DNA from: JAWXUU01 sp044426045
GTDB taxonomy: Bacteria > Bacillota > Clostridia > Christensenellales > CAMQZB01
DNA: 64,000 nt
NCBI GenBank assembly: GCA_044426045.1
Contig: JAWXUX010000001.1
Span: 62,001-126,000, forward strand
Direction: 5' to 3'
Of this stretch, positions 1-8,928 are shown piece after piece. The first letter of the stretch is position 1. Each line of letters starts with the position of its first letter. Both the position numbers and the translations under genes were made by a program. The notes below the pieces were generated by a model that saw nothing but the letters and a program-made list of their open reading frames with translations, was not told the origin of the DNA and did not search any database.

Positions 1-1
1 T

Positions 2-1534
2 AGCACGTTTACAAACTATGGCATCATAACCAATGACGGTACATTTGAGAACGTGGGTTCTATCATTCTTGATGGAAATGCAAAAATTAACACGGAAACA
101 GCAGATATTGAAGTGGTTATTGTAAAATCAAGCAATACACTTCAACATGCACTTGAAAATGAAAACCTTATTGGAGTAGAGTTAGGATGCAACATAGAAT
201 ATGACACAGGTGTTCTTGGCGTTATTAATGTTGTAGCAACTAAATCATTGAATCTTGCTACATATACTATTTCAGTGCCGAATGATGTCACAAATGAAGA
301 TTATCCATTATCTATTGTGCCAAGTACGAATTTCACAATGTATAATGGAACCTTTATTGCAGGAACGGAAGAAGAACAAGGTTCTATAGGTGCAATCTAT
401 GCAAATAACACAAGTTATAACTATGTGGGCACAACTATATCGATTTATGATATGACTTTTCAAAATATGCAATCTGGTTATCAATGCCTCAAATTGACAT
501 ATTGCTCAAGTGTAATAATAGAAGATTGTGTATTTAATTCAACAAATGGCGGGGCGTTCTTGAATTATGATTGCATAAATGTATCAATAGAAGATTGTAC
601 CGTTAATCAAGTGGGTGAAAACGATCCTAATACTAACCTATTTAACAGCGTTGCAATTGCAACAGCATGGGGTGATTATGACCCTTCTATAACAAACGTA
701 TACAGTGGAACATACACTTCTGAAGGTTATGGAGCATATGTATATAACAGTGGTGGAACGATCAATATTTATGGTGGAGAATGGGAAGCTGATATAGCAG
801 TATTGAAAGCAAATAATTCGACAAATGGCTCATATATATATGTTTATGGCGGTACATTTGATGGAGCAATTGCAATAGATTCATCTTCAACACTAGAAAT
901 CTATGCTGGAACATTCTCAAACACTGGTCTAACATATGACGCGTTCAGCAAGTATGTTGATTTCGGAAGTAATGTTGTTGAAATATCTGATGGCGTATAT
1001 TATGTGTATATTCCTGGCATTGAAGTTGAATTGTGGAAATATAGCGATGATGCAGTGACAGAGTACGGTTGGGAGCAATATGAAGTGTGTTATTATGATG
1101 ATAGCAACGAAGAACAATGCATATATCTGGACGATATCGATTTGACACTCAACATAGGAGAGAGTTCTATTGTTATTTCTGCTGCCGACATGTTTAATAT
1201 GTATGGATACATCGAATATTTGTATTTGGCGGGATATGGTTATATGGGTTCATATGATAGAGATGCCAAAGCTTGCACAATAGACAGCAACGGTTTTGCT
1301 GTTAATGAAAGTTATAGCGGTGTCGACATTGAGTTGAACAAGGGATATTTCTGGTATGATAATAATCTATATGTGATTGATACGGCGGGTGCATATACTA
1401 GATATAATGAATTATTATATCAAGGTAGTTCAATTAGCAGTGATGCAATACAATGTGCAATTGCGACATACACAATCAATTTTGAAGTTGATGGAATTGC
1501 ATACTACATATATGATGGATATTTGTATATGTAA
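2..1534 (+). CDS. Beta-helix-like surface/secreted protein, 5' truncated by window edge
   Basis: The frame is already open at base 2, so this is the 3' part of a longer gene; the in-frame GTG at 53 is not needed as a start. The roughly 510 visible residues are rich in Gly, Asn, Thr, Tyr and Ile. They open with FTNYGIITNDGTF and continue with short strand-turn units such as INIYGGEWEA, IYVYGGTFDGA and LEIYAGTFSNT, the look of a right-handed parallel beta-helix. The last 170 residues are Tyr-rich with four Cys and do not follow the repeat. No LPXTG motif or C-terminal membrane segment is seen. A cell-surface or secreted role is inferred from fold type only; the family is not recognised. A terminator follows at 1555. 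Confidence 0.6.
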   Translation, partial: STFTNYGIITNDGTFENVGSIILDGNAKINTETADIEVVIVKSSNTLQHALENENLIGVELGCNIEYDTGVLGVINVVATKSLNLATYTISVPNDVTNEDYPLSIVPSTNFTMYNGTFIAGTEEEQGSIGAIYANNTSYNYVGTTISIYDMTFQNMQSGYQCLKLTYCSSVIIEDCVFNSTNGGAFLNYDCINVSIEDCTVNQVGENDPNTNLFNSVAIATAWGDYDPSITNVYSGTYTSEGYGAYVYNSGGTINIYGGEWEADIAVLKANNSTNGSYIYVYGGTFDGAIAIDSSSTLEIYAGTFSNTGLTYDAFSKYVDFGSNVVEISDGVYYVYIPGIEVELWKYSDDAVTEYGWEQYEVCYYDDSNEEQCIYLDDIDLTLNIGESSIVISAADMFNMYGYIEYLYLAGYGYMGSYDRDAKACTIDSNGFAVNESYSGVDIELNKGYFWYDNNLYVIDTAGAYTRYNELLYQGSSISSDAIQCAIATYTINFEVDGIAYYIYDGYLYM

Positions 1535-1554
1535 ATAAATAAAAACAAAAGTGT

Positions 1555-1586
1555 GAAAACGCAAGGCGAGAGCTTTGCGTTTTCTC
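1555..1586 (+). terminator. Rho-independent terminator after beta-helix gene
   Basis: Inverted repeat GAAAACGCAA ... TTGCGTTTTC (10 bp stem, about 10 nt loop), with the T-run partly inside the 3' arm. Confidence 0.6.
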
Positions 1587-1629
1587 AATTATATCTCAGT
1601 TTAATTTCGCTTTATACGCAAAAAGCATT

Positions 1630-1658
1630 TTGAATATTGTGTGCTTTTGTGATACACT
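1630..1658 (+). promoter_or_regulatory. Sigma-A-type promoter for ogg and possibly the vor genes
   Basis: TTGAAT at 1630-1635, a 17 nt spacer, and TACACT at 1653-1658. It lies 30 nt before the ogg start and downstream of the preceding terminator. Confidence 0.5.
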
Positions 1659-1687
1659 AATAGAAATATAGTGAAAAGTAGGCGAAT

Positions 1688-2515
1688 ATGTACATTTTCG
1701 AGATTGATAAGGCACAAATAGACATGCGCGAGACCCTTTTTTCGGGGCAAGTGTTCAAGGTGACGGTGGCAGATAACGGTTATTATCTTCAATCGCTACA
1801 CCATATTTGCTACATAACAGAAAGTGAAAATTCCTACATAATTGAATGTGACTCGGCAGAAAGCGTGCCGTATTTTGAAAATTATTTTTGTCTTGATTTC
1901 AACTATGAAAAAGTCAAAAACGGTGTGACAAATGAATATGCACTCACTGCGATTGAATCTGCAAAAATGCTGAAAATCATGCGTCAGGCGAAATTTGAAA
2001 CGCTGATTGATTTTATTGTTTCGGCAAATAACAACATTCTTCGAATTCGCAAAATCCTTTTTGCGATAAGCGAGGAGTTTGGCGACAAAATCCAATTCAA
2101 AAACAAAACTTTTCACGCTTTTCCAACGGTTTTCCAACTTTCAAAAGGAACCGAAGCCGATTTCAAAAGGCTAGGGCTTGGCTATCGTGCGAGCTATATC
2201 GTGCGAACATGTCAGATGATAATTTCTGGCTTTGACATTGAAAACATACCAAATGATACAATTCTCGCAAACAAGCATCTTTGCAAGCTGTTTGGGGTTG
2301 GGGAAAAAGTGGCGGATTGCATATTGCTTTTTGCCTATCAAAAATACGATGCATTTCCTGTGGATACTTGGATTGAAAAGCTTTATTATGAAGATTTTCA
2401 AGGTGAAACAGCCACAAGAAAGGATATAAGAAAATTTTTTATCAATCTTTTTGGAGAGCATGCTGGCATAGTCCAACAATATATGTTCTATTATAAAAGA
2501 TTAGAAAAGGAGTAA
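1688..2515 (+). CDS. ogg: 8-oxoguanine DNA glycosylase (HhH-GPD family)
   Basis: Base-excision repair glycosylase/AP lyase that removes 8-oxoguanine. The 275-residue protein has the N-terminal OGG-like segment with LFSGQVFKV (family pattern SGQxFRW). A helix-hairpin-helix follows, LFGVGEKVADCILLF, with the presumed catalytic Lys at about residue 207, then FPVDTW with the catalytic Asp at about 226. This Lys/Asp pairing is the hallmark of the OGG1/OGG2-like HhH-GPD branch. The gene ends 6 nt before the ferredoxin subunit of the oxidoreductase operon, so the two may be co-transcribed. An oxidative-damage repair gene beside an oxygen-sensitive ferredoxin enzyme is reasonable but not diagnostic. 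Confidence 0.88.
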   Translation: MYIFEIDKAQIDMRETLFSGQVFKVTVADNGYYLQSLHHICYITESENSYIIECDSAESVPYFENYFCLDFNYEKVKNGVTNEYALTAIESAKMLKIMRQAKFETLIDFIVSANNNILRIRKILFAISEEFGDKIQFKNKTFHAFPTVFQLSKGTEADFKRLGLGYRASYIVRTCQMIISGFDIENIPNDTILANKHLCKLFGVGEKVADCILLFAYQKYDAFPVDTWIEKLYYEDFQGETATRKDIRKFFINLFGEHAGIVQQYMFYYKRLEKE

Positions 2516-2521
2516 ACGAAT

Positions 2522-2725
2522 ATGGAAATGACAATTCACAAAGAAAGTTGCAAAGGCTGTGGGCTTTGTGTTAATTTCTGCCCAAAGAAAGCGCTTGAAC
2601 TTTCTTTGGAAACAAACCAAAAGGGTTACAGCTATGCCGTGTGCGACATTTCAAAATGTGTGTTTTGCACAGCGTGCGCAGTGATGTGTCCTGACAGTGC
2701 AATCGAAATCGGGGAGGGAAAATAA
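2522..2725 (+). CDS. 2-oxoacid:ferredoxin oxidoreductase, delta (2[4Fe-4S] ferredoxin) subunit
   Basis: A 67-residue bacterial-type ferredoxin with two clusters. Cys10, Cys13, Cys16 and Cys20 (CKGCGLCVNFCP) and Cys46, Cys49, Cys52 and Cys56 (CVFCTACAVMCP) provide eight ligands. As the small subunit of a KorDABC/VOR-type complex it would relay electrons from the thiamine-bound intermediate to soluble ferredoxin. It is first of four tightly spaced genes (2 nt gap to the alpha subunit) in the order delta-alpha-beta-gamma. The symbol is left blank because kor/vor subunit letters are used inconsistently. Confidence 0.9.
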   Translation: MEMTIHKESCKGCGLCVNFCPKKALELSLETNQKGYSYAVCDISKCVFCTACAVMCPDSAIEIGEGK

Positions 2726-2727
2726 TA

Positions 2728-3786
2728 ATGGCGAAAAAACTTATGAAAGGAAATGAAGCGATTTGTGAAGGCGCACTTCGCGGTGGTTGCCGTGCATTTT
2801 TTGGCTATCCAATCACTCCACAAAACGAAATTCCAGAATACATGTCACGCGAAATTTATAATTATGGCGGAACATTTGTTCAAGCGGAATCAGAAGTTTC
2901 TGCAATCAACATGGTCTATGGTGCGGCGGGTGCCGGTGCAAGAGCGATGACATCATCATCATCACCTGGTATTTCATTGAAACAAGAAGGTATCAGTTAT
3001 ATCGCGGGTGCTGAAATCCCATGTGTTATCGTTAACATCATGCGTGCGGGTCCAGGTCTTGGCGGTATTCAACCAGCGCAAGGCGACTATTTCCAAACAA
3101 CAAAAGGTGGCGGTCACGGGGATTATAGATTGTTCGTTTATGCCCCTGCAACAGTTCAAGAAGCGGTTGATATCATGTATGACGCGTTTGATAAAGCTGA
3201 AGAATACAGAATGCCAATCATGATTCTTGGCGACGGCATGCTTGGTCAAATGATGGAACCAGTTGAACTTCCAGAATTCAAAGATATGTCAAAAGTTCCA
3301 TATAAATCATGGGCAACACAAGGCGACGGCAAGGGCAGAAGAGTGGTCAATTCACTTTATATCAACCCAGACGAACTTGAAGTTGTTGTTGACAGAATGT
3401 ATGATAGATACGAAATCTTGAAAGAAAAAGAAACAAGATTTGAATCATTCATGACAGATGATGCGGAAATCGTGTTCGTTGCATATGGCTCGACAGCGAG
3501 AATCACAAAATCAGCAGTCCTTCTTCTTCGCGAAAAAGGAATCAAAGCTGGTATCATCCGTCCAATCACATTGTTCCCATATCCAGAAAAAGAAATTGAA
3601 AGGGTTGCTGCGCAAGATTGCGTTAAGAAATTCGTGACAGTTGAACTTTCAAAAGGTCAAATGGTTGAAGACGTTCGCCTTGCAGTGAACGGCAAAAAAC
3701 CAGTTGAATTTTACGGCAGACATGGTGGTAACATCATGACAGAAGAAGATATCGTTGCATTTATCATGGAGGGACAAAATGGCTAA
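2728..3786 (+). CDS. vorB: Branched-chain 2-oxoacid:ferredoxin oxidoreductase, alpha subunit (VorB-type)
   Basis: Alpha subunit of a cytoplasmic enzyme that oxidatively decarboxylates 2-oxoacids (for VOR: 2-oxoisovalerate and other branched-chain oxoacids) to acyl-CoA, CO2 and reduced ferredoxin. The 352 residues run from MKGNEAICEGALRGGCRAFFGYPITPQNEIPEYM, the pyrimidine-binding domain opening, through MTSSSSPGISLKQEG and ILGDGMLGQMMEPVE to a C-terminal transketolase-like domain (VAYGSTARI, GIIRPITLFPYP). The ITPQNEIPEYMS and SSSSPGISLKQEGISY stretches are what I associate with VorB rather than KorA, but a 2-oxoglutarate substrate cannot be excluded. It overlaps the next gene by 8 nt. Confidence 0.87.
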   Translation: MAKKLMKGNEAICEGALRGGCRAFFGYPITPQNEIPEYMSREIYNYGGTFVQAESEVSAINMVYGAAGAGARAMTSSSSPGISLKQEGISYIAGAEIPCVIVNIMRAGPGLGGIQPAQGDYFQTTKGGGHGDYRLFVYAPATVQEAVDIMYDAFDKAEEYRMPIMILGDGMLGQMMEPVELPEFKDMSKVPYKSWATQGDGKGRRVVNSLYINPDELEVVVDRMYDRYEILKEKETRFESFMTDDAEIVFVAYGSTARITKSAVLLLREKGIKAGIIRPITLFPYPEKEIERVAAQDCVKKFVTVELSKGQMVEDVRLAVNGKKPVEFYGRHGGNIMTEEDIVAFIMEGQNG

Positions 3787-4516
3787 AACATATAAAAAAT
3801 CAGCTATGCTAACAGATAAACCATTCCACTATTGCCCAGGTTGCACACATGGTGTGGTACATAAACTAGTTGCCGAATCACTCGAAGAACTCGGTGTTGG
3901 CGAAAAAACAATCGGCGTTGCACCAGTTGGCTGTGCAGTTTTTGCATACGACTATTTCAACTGCGACATGCAAGAAGCGGCTCACGGAAGAGCTCCAGCC
4001 GTTGCAACAGGTATCAAAAGAGTTTTGCCAGACAGAATCGTGTTCACATATCAAGGTGACGGCGATCTCGCAAGTATCGGTATGGCGGAAACAGTTCACG
4101 CGGCAGCAAGAGGTGAAAATATCACAATCATTTTCATCAATAACTCAATATATGGCATGACAGGCGGTCAAATGGCGCCAACAACACTTGAAGGACAAGT
4201 TTCAACAACTTCACAAAGCGGAAGAAATGTGGCACTTCAAGGCTATCCAATCCACGTTGCGGAAATGCTTTCTCAACTTGAAGGACCATGTTATATCGAA
4301 CGCGTTTCAACACACGATTTCCCAAACGTTTTGAAAGCTAAAAAAGCAATCAAAAAGGCGTTCCAAAACCAAGTTGAAGGCAAAGGCTTCTCGCTTGTTG
4401 AAGTTTTGGTTTCATGCCCAACAAACTGGAGAAAAGACCCTGTTGAAGCACTAAATTTCATCAAATCAGACGTTATCCCAGTATATCCACTAGGTGTGTA
4501 TAAGGAGGTAAAATAA
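3779..4516 (+). CDS. 2-oxoacid:ferredoxin oxidoreductase, beta (TPP-binding) subunit
   Basis: The 245-residue thiamine-diphosphate-binding subunit of the preceding complex (KorB/VorA type). It shows YCPGCTHG near the N-terminus, VGCAVF, and the TPP/Mg signature GDGDLASIGMAE followed by IIFINNSIYGMTGGQMAPTT. The ATG at 3779 is chosen over an upstream in-frame start because it sits a proper distance after ATGGAGGGAC, and the 8 nt overlap with vorB implies translational coupling. The complex lacks the fused single-chain form seen in pyruvate:ferredoxin oxidoreductase of many clostridia. Confidence 0.9.
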   Translation: MAKTYKKSAMLTDKPFHYCPGCTHGVVHKLVAESLEELGVGEKTIGVAPVGCAVFAYDYFNCDMQEAAHGRAPAVATGIKRVLPDRIVFTYQGDGDLASIGMAETVHAAARGENITIIFINNSIYGMTGGQMAPTTLEGQVSTTSQSGRNVALQGYPIHVAEMLSQLEGPCYIERVSTHDFPNVLKAKKAIKKAFQNQVEGKGFSLVEVLVSCPTNWRKDPVEALNFIKSDVIPVYPLGVYKEVK

Positions 4517-4517
4517 T

Positions 4518-5048
4518 ATGGCAACAAGCAAAATGATTTTTGCCGGTTTCGGCGGACAAGGCGTTCTTTCAATGGGAATTTCATTCGCATATGGCGCAAT
4601 GGACGAAGGCAAAGAAGCAACTTTCCTTCCATCATACGGCCCAGAAATGCGTGGAGGCACTGCCAACTGTCACGTTGTTGTGTCAGACAGTCAAGTGGCA
4701 TCACCACTTATCGCAACAACAGATATCTTGGTTGTTATGAACAAGCCAAGCCTTGCAAAATTTGAAAATTCAGTGAAATCGGGCGGTTATATCTTCGTTA
4801 ACAGCGACGTTTGTGACGTGAAAGTGACAAGAGAAGATGTGAATGTTGTTTACGCAGCAGTTTTGTCAAAAGCCATTGAACTTGGCAACGCAAAAATGTC
4901 AAACACAATCATGCTAGGCGTTATCCAAAAACACTGCCAAGTTTTGTCTGACGAAAACATGCTTTCAGGTTTTGACCACCTTTTCGAAGCAAAACCAAAA
5001 CTCATCCCAGCAAACCACAAAGCATATCACGCGGGAAAAGAAATGTAA
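4518..5048 (+). CDS. 2-oxoacid:ferredoxin oxidoreductase, gamma subunit
   Basis: The 176-residue gamma domain of the same complex (KorC/VorC type), opening with MIFAGFGGQGVLSMG, a glycine-rich stretch typical of this subunit and of IorB. LPSYGPEMRGGTANCHVVVS follows and is equally characteristic. It starts 1 nt after the beta stop with AAGGAGG upstream, so all four subunits form one operon. The operon ends at the hairpin and repeat element at 5048-5282 and the bidirectional terminator at 5283. Confidence 0.9.
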   Translation: MATSKMIFAGFGGQGVLSMGISFAYGAMDEGKEATFLPSYGPEMRGGTANCHVVVSDSQVASPLIATTDILVVMNKPSLAKFENSVKSGGYIFVNSDVCDVKVTREDVNVVYAAVLSKAIELGNAKMSNTIMLGVIQKHCQVLSDENMLSGFDHLFEAKPKLIPANHKAYHAGKEM

Positions 5049-5070
5049 TAAAATTGCGTTGCAATTTTAT
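5048..5070. other. Short hairpin at left edge of repeat element 1
   Basis: ATAAAATTGC-GTT-GCAATTTTAT, a 10 bp stem with a GTT loop containing GC-GTT-GC. It overlaps the stop codon of the gamma subunit gene and abuts the heptamer array. It could act as a weak terminator. Confidence 0.6.
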
Positions 5071-5071
5071 T

Positions 5072-5282
5072 AAGTGAAAAGTGAAAAGTGAAAAGTGAAA
5101 AGTGAAAAGTGTGGTAATGCACGCGGCTTTGCCTTGTGCTTTTCGATATAATAGTAAACAATAAAAGGGACGCAACTATTCAAAATGGGAGCGTTCCTAT
5201 TTTACTGCCCAAATCAAATGGGGTGCACGAGCTTGCGAGTGCCTACCACACTTTTCACTTTTCACTTTTCACTTTTCACTTT
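5072..5282 (+). repeat. Heptamer-bounded REPIN-like element, copy 1
   Basis: The left array has five AAGTGAA units plus AAGTG. It is followed by GTGGTAAT and hairpin GCACGCGGC-TTT-GCCTTGTGC, then a core with inverted AAAAGGGACGC ... GCGTTCCTATTTT. The right hairpin is GCACGAGC-TT-GCGAGTGC followed by CTACCAC. The right array has four TTCACTT units. It sits between the convergent vor operon and yesN-like gene. A 66-residue open frame across it is an artefact of the repeat. Confidence 0.85.
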
Positions 5283-5312
5283 AAAAAAAGACCCCATCGG
5301 GGTCTTTTTTTA
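5283..5312. terminator. Bidirectional rho-independent terminator
   Basis: A-run, GACCCC, loop ATC, GGGGTC, T-run. The A and T flanks make it usable in both directions. It serves the vor operon on + and overlaps the stop codon of the response-regulator gene on -. Confidence 0.88.
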
Positions 5313-6863
5313 AACTTGTTTTTTCCTGTATTGTGATGGCGTTGTGCCTTCTGCTTTAAGGAATTTTGCAATGAAATAGTTTGGATCGTTGAAGCCGATT
5401 TCGTCTGCTATTTCGTATATTTTTTTGTTTGTTTTAAGAAGCAAAACCTTTGATTTTTCAATTCTTATGTTTGTGAGATATTCATTGAAAAGGGTATTGG
5501 TGTTTTTCTTGAAAAGTCTGCCAAGATAGATTGGGTTGACATAAAACTTAGTTGCAAGTGATTTCAACGTCAAGTTTTCTTGGTAGTTATTTGTCACATA
5601 AGTGATGATATTGTGGAACACTTCGTTTTGTTGGTGGATTTTGTGGGTGTTCATTTCGTTATAAAGCCCCAAAACGAGCTCTTTAAGTTTTGAACTTTCT
5701 GATATCAATTCGCTTGAATAGCTGTTTTTCATATCAGTGAGTTGGTCGATGATTTTATCAACGTCGCGGTCAAGTTCTGCCACATATCTTGTGATATTGA
5801 TGATAAACGCGTTATAAATTGACCAGAAATAAGCAAGAGGCATGTCGATTTCTTTTGCCATTGCAAAGATAGTGTCCAGCTTTTCGTTGAGTTCATCTTC
5901 ATATATCGTCTCGAAGTTTCCTGAAAGTTCGTCAAACAAATTATATATTGTTTTGAATTCTTCTGATGAAATAGTTTCGTCTGAAAGCATTGAAATTTGT
6001 GGTTTAGTGAGCCCGCCGATATTGAACATTGAATTTTTGCAATCTTGATAAATTTTTGCAATCTCGTCAGTTTTCTTGAATGAATCACTCACGATGAATG
6101 ATGAAATAATTCCGTGTCCCGCAAAAGCGATTTCTTGTGCTCCAATAATCTTATTTTTGAGGGTTTCAGGCGAGATAACAGGCGCGTGAATAACGAACAA
6201 GATTTCCGAAGAATTCAATGAAAACGCCACAGTTTTGCCTTCTGAAGTCAGCATTTTTGATACGATTTCAATAAATTTTTCATTGCTGTGTTCAATTTCT
6301 TCTTCCGACAAATCAACTTCCTTGCTGTTTTTGAAAGTGATTTTACAAGGGCAGATTGAAAGGCAATCGCCACTTTGAAGTTCAATGAAAGATTCCACGC
6401 AAGAATAAGCTTTTTGTGCATTTTCGCCGTTCAAAATCTTCAACATGTATGACTCGGCAAGGGCACTTTCCGCCTCTTCATTATCTTCGTCTGGCTCGGC
6501 GTAAAGCTTGGTTAAAATATCGTCAAGTTCGTCCTCGTCGCAAGGTTTCAAAAGGTAAGCTCTCACGCCAAGAGCGAGTGCTTCTTTTGCGTATTGGAAG
6601 GTTGAAAATCCAGAAAGCACGATAATTTTTGGTGAATATTTGGCAACTTTCTTTATTTCAGTTATCATTTGAAGTCCCGTCATCTGTGGCATAGAAATAT
6701 CAGTTATGATGTATTCAGGTCTGTTTGCTTCAATAATGGCAAGCGCATCGAATGCGTTTTTTGCCGTGAAGATAGTGTCGATATCGTATTTTTCAAAATC
6801 GATAAGAACTTTCAGTCCATTAAGTGCATTCACTTCATCATCAACAAGTAGAATTTTGCTCAT
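5310..6863 (-). CDS. Response regulator with AraC-type DNA-binding domain (YesN-like)
   Basis: A 517-residue regulator. The receiver domain (about 1-120) has Asp8/Asp9 and phospho-acceptor Asp55 in ITDISMPQMTG, plus YLLKP near 105. A long unassigned linker of about 270 residues follows. The C-terminal AraC/XylS double helix-turn-helix (last ~100 residues) has LATKFYVNPIYLGRLFKKNT and EIADEIGFNDPNYFIAKFLK. Start 6863 is chosen because AAGGAG lies just upstream and the protein then begins MSKILLVDDE; a longer open frame to 6923 adds a non-conserved 20 residues. It is 63 nt downstream of the histidine kinase on the same strand, so it is its likely partner. Regulated targets are unknown; no transporter is adjacent. 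Confidence 0.9.
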   Translation of the reverse strand: MSKILLVDDEVNALNGLKVLIDFEKYDIDTIFTAKNAFDALAIIEANRPEYIITDISMPQMTGLQMITEIKKVAKYSPKIIVLSGFSTFQYAKEALALGVRAYLLKPCDEDELDDILTKLYAEPDEDNEEAESALAESYMLKILNGENAQKAYSCVESFIELQSGDCLSICPCKITFKNSKEVDLSEEEIEHSNEKFIEIVSKMLTSEGKTVAFSLNSSEILFVIHAPVISPETLKNKIIGAQEIAFAGHGIISSFIVSDSFKKTDEIAKIYQDCKNSMFNIGGLTKPQISMLSDETISSEEFKTIYNLFDELSGNFETIYEDELNEKLDTIFAMAKEIDMPLAYFWSIYNAFIINITRYVAELDRDVDKIIDQLTDMKNSYSSELISESSKLKELVLGLYNEMNTHKIHQQNEVFHNIITYVTNNYQENLTLKSLATKFYVNPIYLGRLFKKNTNTLFNEYLTNIRIEKSKVLLLKTNKKIYEIADEIGFNDPNYFIAKFLKAEGTTPSQYRKKQV

Positions 6864-6926
6864 AGTGTTCTCCTTATTTGGTAGCGTCATCCGCACAGTT
6901 GCGCGGTTGCGATATATTTTCATTTT

Positions 6927-8723
6927 TTATTTTTCGTCATTTTTGACAGTTGCTATATTTTCAGAGGAAATTTCCCCACTCTCGTCAAGCTTTTTTTCAA
7001 CAGTGTTGTCAACTTTTTTTGCAAGAATAAGAGTCATCGTCACATAATTTTCAACCGATGTGTCAATATCGAACTTGATATCGTTGTAATAAAATCTCAA
7101 ACGTCCGAATGTGTTTTTCAGACCAACGCTCTTGGTGTCTATTTCAAAATTACCTTTTGAATAGCTCAATATTTGCGATTTGATTTCCGAACTGAATCCC
7201 GAAACCGGATTGCTCACAGAAATTCTGAGCTCGTCACCAATAACTTGCGTTGTGATTTCAATCTTGCCAGTGTCAAGCACGTTTTGCACGCCGTGAACGC
7301 ATGCGTTTTCAACGAATGGTTGCAAGCACATCTTTGGAATGTCGCATTCAAGCGACGCTTCATCAGAAATGATTTCATATTCAATTTTATCTTCAAAGCG
7401 GTATTTCTCGATTGCGAGATACTCGCGAATAAAGTTGAGTTCTTCTTTAAGTGTGATGATATCTTGATTCCAAGTGATGCTTCCACGCATGATTTTTGAA
7501 ACGTAAAGAATGATTTTTGCCGTTTCCTTTTCCCCTTTAATAAGTGATTTCAAGCGGATAGCATTCAAAACGTTGAAAAGATAATGCGGATTGATTTGCG
7601 ATAAAAGCGAGTTAAGCTCTGATTGCTTTCTTCTGATTTCCGCCTGATTTTTTTCCATCTCAAGATCGTATGAAGTTTTCAAAAGGTCGCGAATTCTTCC
7701 CGACATATCCCCGATGGTCTGCTCGACGAATGTGAGTTGACTGTCGACACTTTGTCTTTTGCCCGCAATCAGTTCTTCAACATCCAAGCTTTCAACAAGG
7801 CTTTCAATTCTGTCGATATATTCACGCTGAACACTTTTCATGAAAAGGAAAGAAGCGAGCAGTGTGAGAACAAGTGTGAAAATAGTTGGCAAGAATGTTT
7901 CAATATTGAAGTACGGTGCAGATTCAATTGCAATAACCAACTTCAAACTGCCGTAGGAATCAATACTTTCGCGATAAACAAGCATAACTTCATCATCCGC
8001 GCCATCCGAACTGATTGAAGAATAATAAAGTGCAGGTTGAATTGAAGTGTAACCCTCCACCCAAGTGTAAAGCAGGCTGTTGCTGTCGTCATAAAGCATG
8101 GCACTGCAAGGCGTTCCAACGCTTTCAAGAGTGTTAGAAATATAATCGAGGTCAACTCTCAGCATAACAAACTGCTCATAATCGCTAGTTCCAAAAGTCA
8201 TGAGCGGACAAGTGATATAAGCATACCTTGTTGTCGTGTCAAAATACAGTTGAGCATTAGAGTTAGTTATATCAAAAGTTTGATACCACTGGGCAGATTC
8301 AAGTTCGCTTGTTATGATTTGTGTCACCTGCGTTTCATATATGCTGGTGTTTGTTGTGTATAAAATTGGGTCGGAAATCTTTTCGTTTTCCACCGTTGAC
8401 ATAGAAAAAAGCTTGCTGACGTTGTAACCTTCATAGTTAGTGTAGTATTCTTGATATGACGAATATTTTTTGTTCAGAAAAACATACATGTCATAATCTT
8501 GTGCAAGAGTAGTCGCGTATGAAAACGCAATCCCAAGCTCGTCGGCAATTTCTTGAGGCACATCGTAAAATTCATATTTTTGCTCGGTGATATAAGTTTG
8601 AGTGTTTTGTTCGTATTGAATAACAAGCAAAAAGACATTAAGGATAATAAGTGGCACCAAAATAAGCAAAATAAAAAGTGCTACAAATTTGTGTCTTGAC
8701 GAAATGGTTATTTTACGTTGCAA
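6927..8723 (-). CDS. Membrane sensor histidine kinase (YesM/LytS-type)
   Basis: A 598-residue sensor kinase. TM1 lies at about 13-35, an extracytoplasmic sensing domain at about 36-265, and TM2 at about 270-298. A linker and the His_kinase box with SQINPHYLFNVLNAIR follow (phospho-acceptor His380), then a C-terminal HATPase domain (PKMCLQPFVENACVHG for the N box, VGLKNTFGRLR for the G box). Start is TTG at 8723 with AAAGGGGGG upstream. In this family the extracellular domain usually senses sugars or oligosaccharides, with an ABC transporter nearby; none is visible here, so the ligand is unknown. It is transcribed divergently from the acyl-CoA ligase gene at 9034. Confidence 0.9.
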   Translation of the reverse strand: MQRKITISSRHKFVALFILLILVPLIILNVFLLVIQYEQNTQTYITEQKYEFYDVPQEIADELGIAFSYATTLAQDYDMYVFLNKKYSSYQEYYTNYEGYNVSKLFSMSTVENEKISDPILYTTNTSIYETQVTQIITSELESAQWYQTFDITNSNAQLYFDTTTRYAYITCPLMTFGTSDYEQFVMLRVDLDYISNTLESVGTPCSAMLYDDSNSLLYTWVEGYTSIQPALYYSSISSDGADDEVMLVYRESIDSYGSLKLVIAIESAPYFNIETFLPTIFTLVLTLLASFLFMKSVQREYIDRIESLVESLDVEELIAGKRQSVDSQLTFVEQTIGDMSGRIRDLLKTSYDLEMEKNQAEIRRKQSELNSLLSQINPHYLFNVLNAIRLKSLIKGEKETAKIILYVSKIMRGSITWNQDIITLKEELNFIREYLAIEKYRFEDKIEYEIISDEASLECDIPKMCLQPFVENACVHGVQNVLDTGKIEITTQVIGDELRISVSNPVSGFSSEIKSQILSYSKGNFEIDTKSVGLKNTFGRLRFYYNDIKFDIDTSVENYVTMTLILAKKVDNTVEKKLDESGEISSENIATVKNDEK

Positions 8724-8928
8724 TTTTTTGCCCCCCTTTTGCTTACTATATAATATGCTATATTATTGACTCTATTTTGAGTATTATATCATACCGCTTT
8801 AGTTTATCATACTTTTTTAAAAAAGTACATAGCATTTTGAAAATTAATGCAAAAATTCTGAATTTAGTAGGATAAACGTACAAAAACACATAAACAGGTG
8901 TCTAATTTTGCACAATGTTATAAAAATA
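8724..8928. other. Divergent AT-rich intergenic region
   Basis: The region between the kinase gene (-) and the acyl-CoA ligase gene (+) is very AT-rich. On the - strand a TATAAT-like box (about 8778-8783) could serve the kinase gene, but I cannot find a convincing -35. Nothing else is recognised. Confidence 0.35.

Noticed and set aside
3755..3778. Longer N-terminus for the VOR beta subunit
   Set aside because: The upstream ATG lies inside vorB with no ribosome binding site; the ATG at 3779 has one and gives the normal family start.
5136..5336. Open frames across the repeat elements (also 10717-11013 and 36449-36757) encoding peptides with AYHTFH and SPFTFH
   Set aside because: These are translations of the heptamer arrays and right hairpins. 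The similarity between them comes from the repeat DNA, not from a protein family; no proper ribosome binding site or domain is present.
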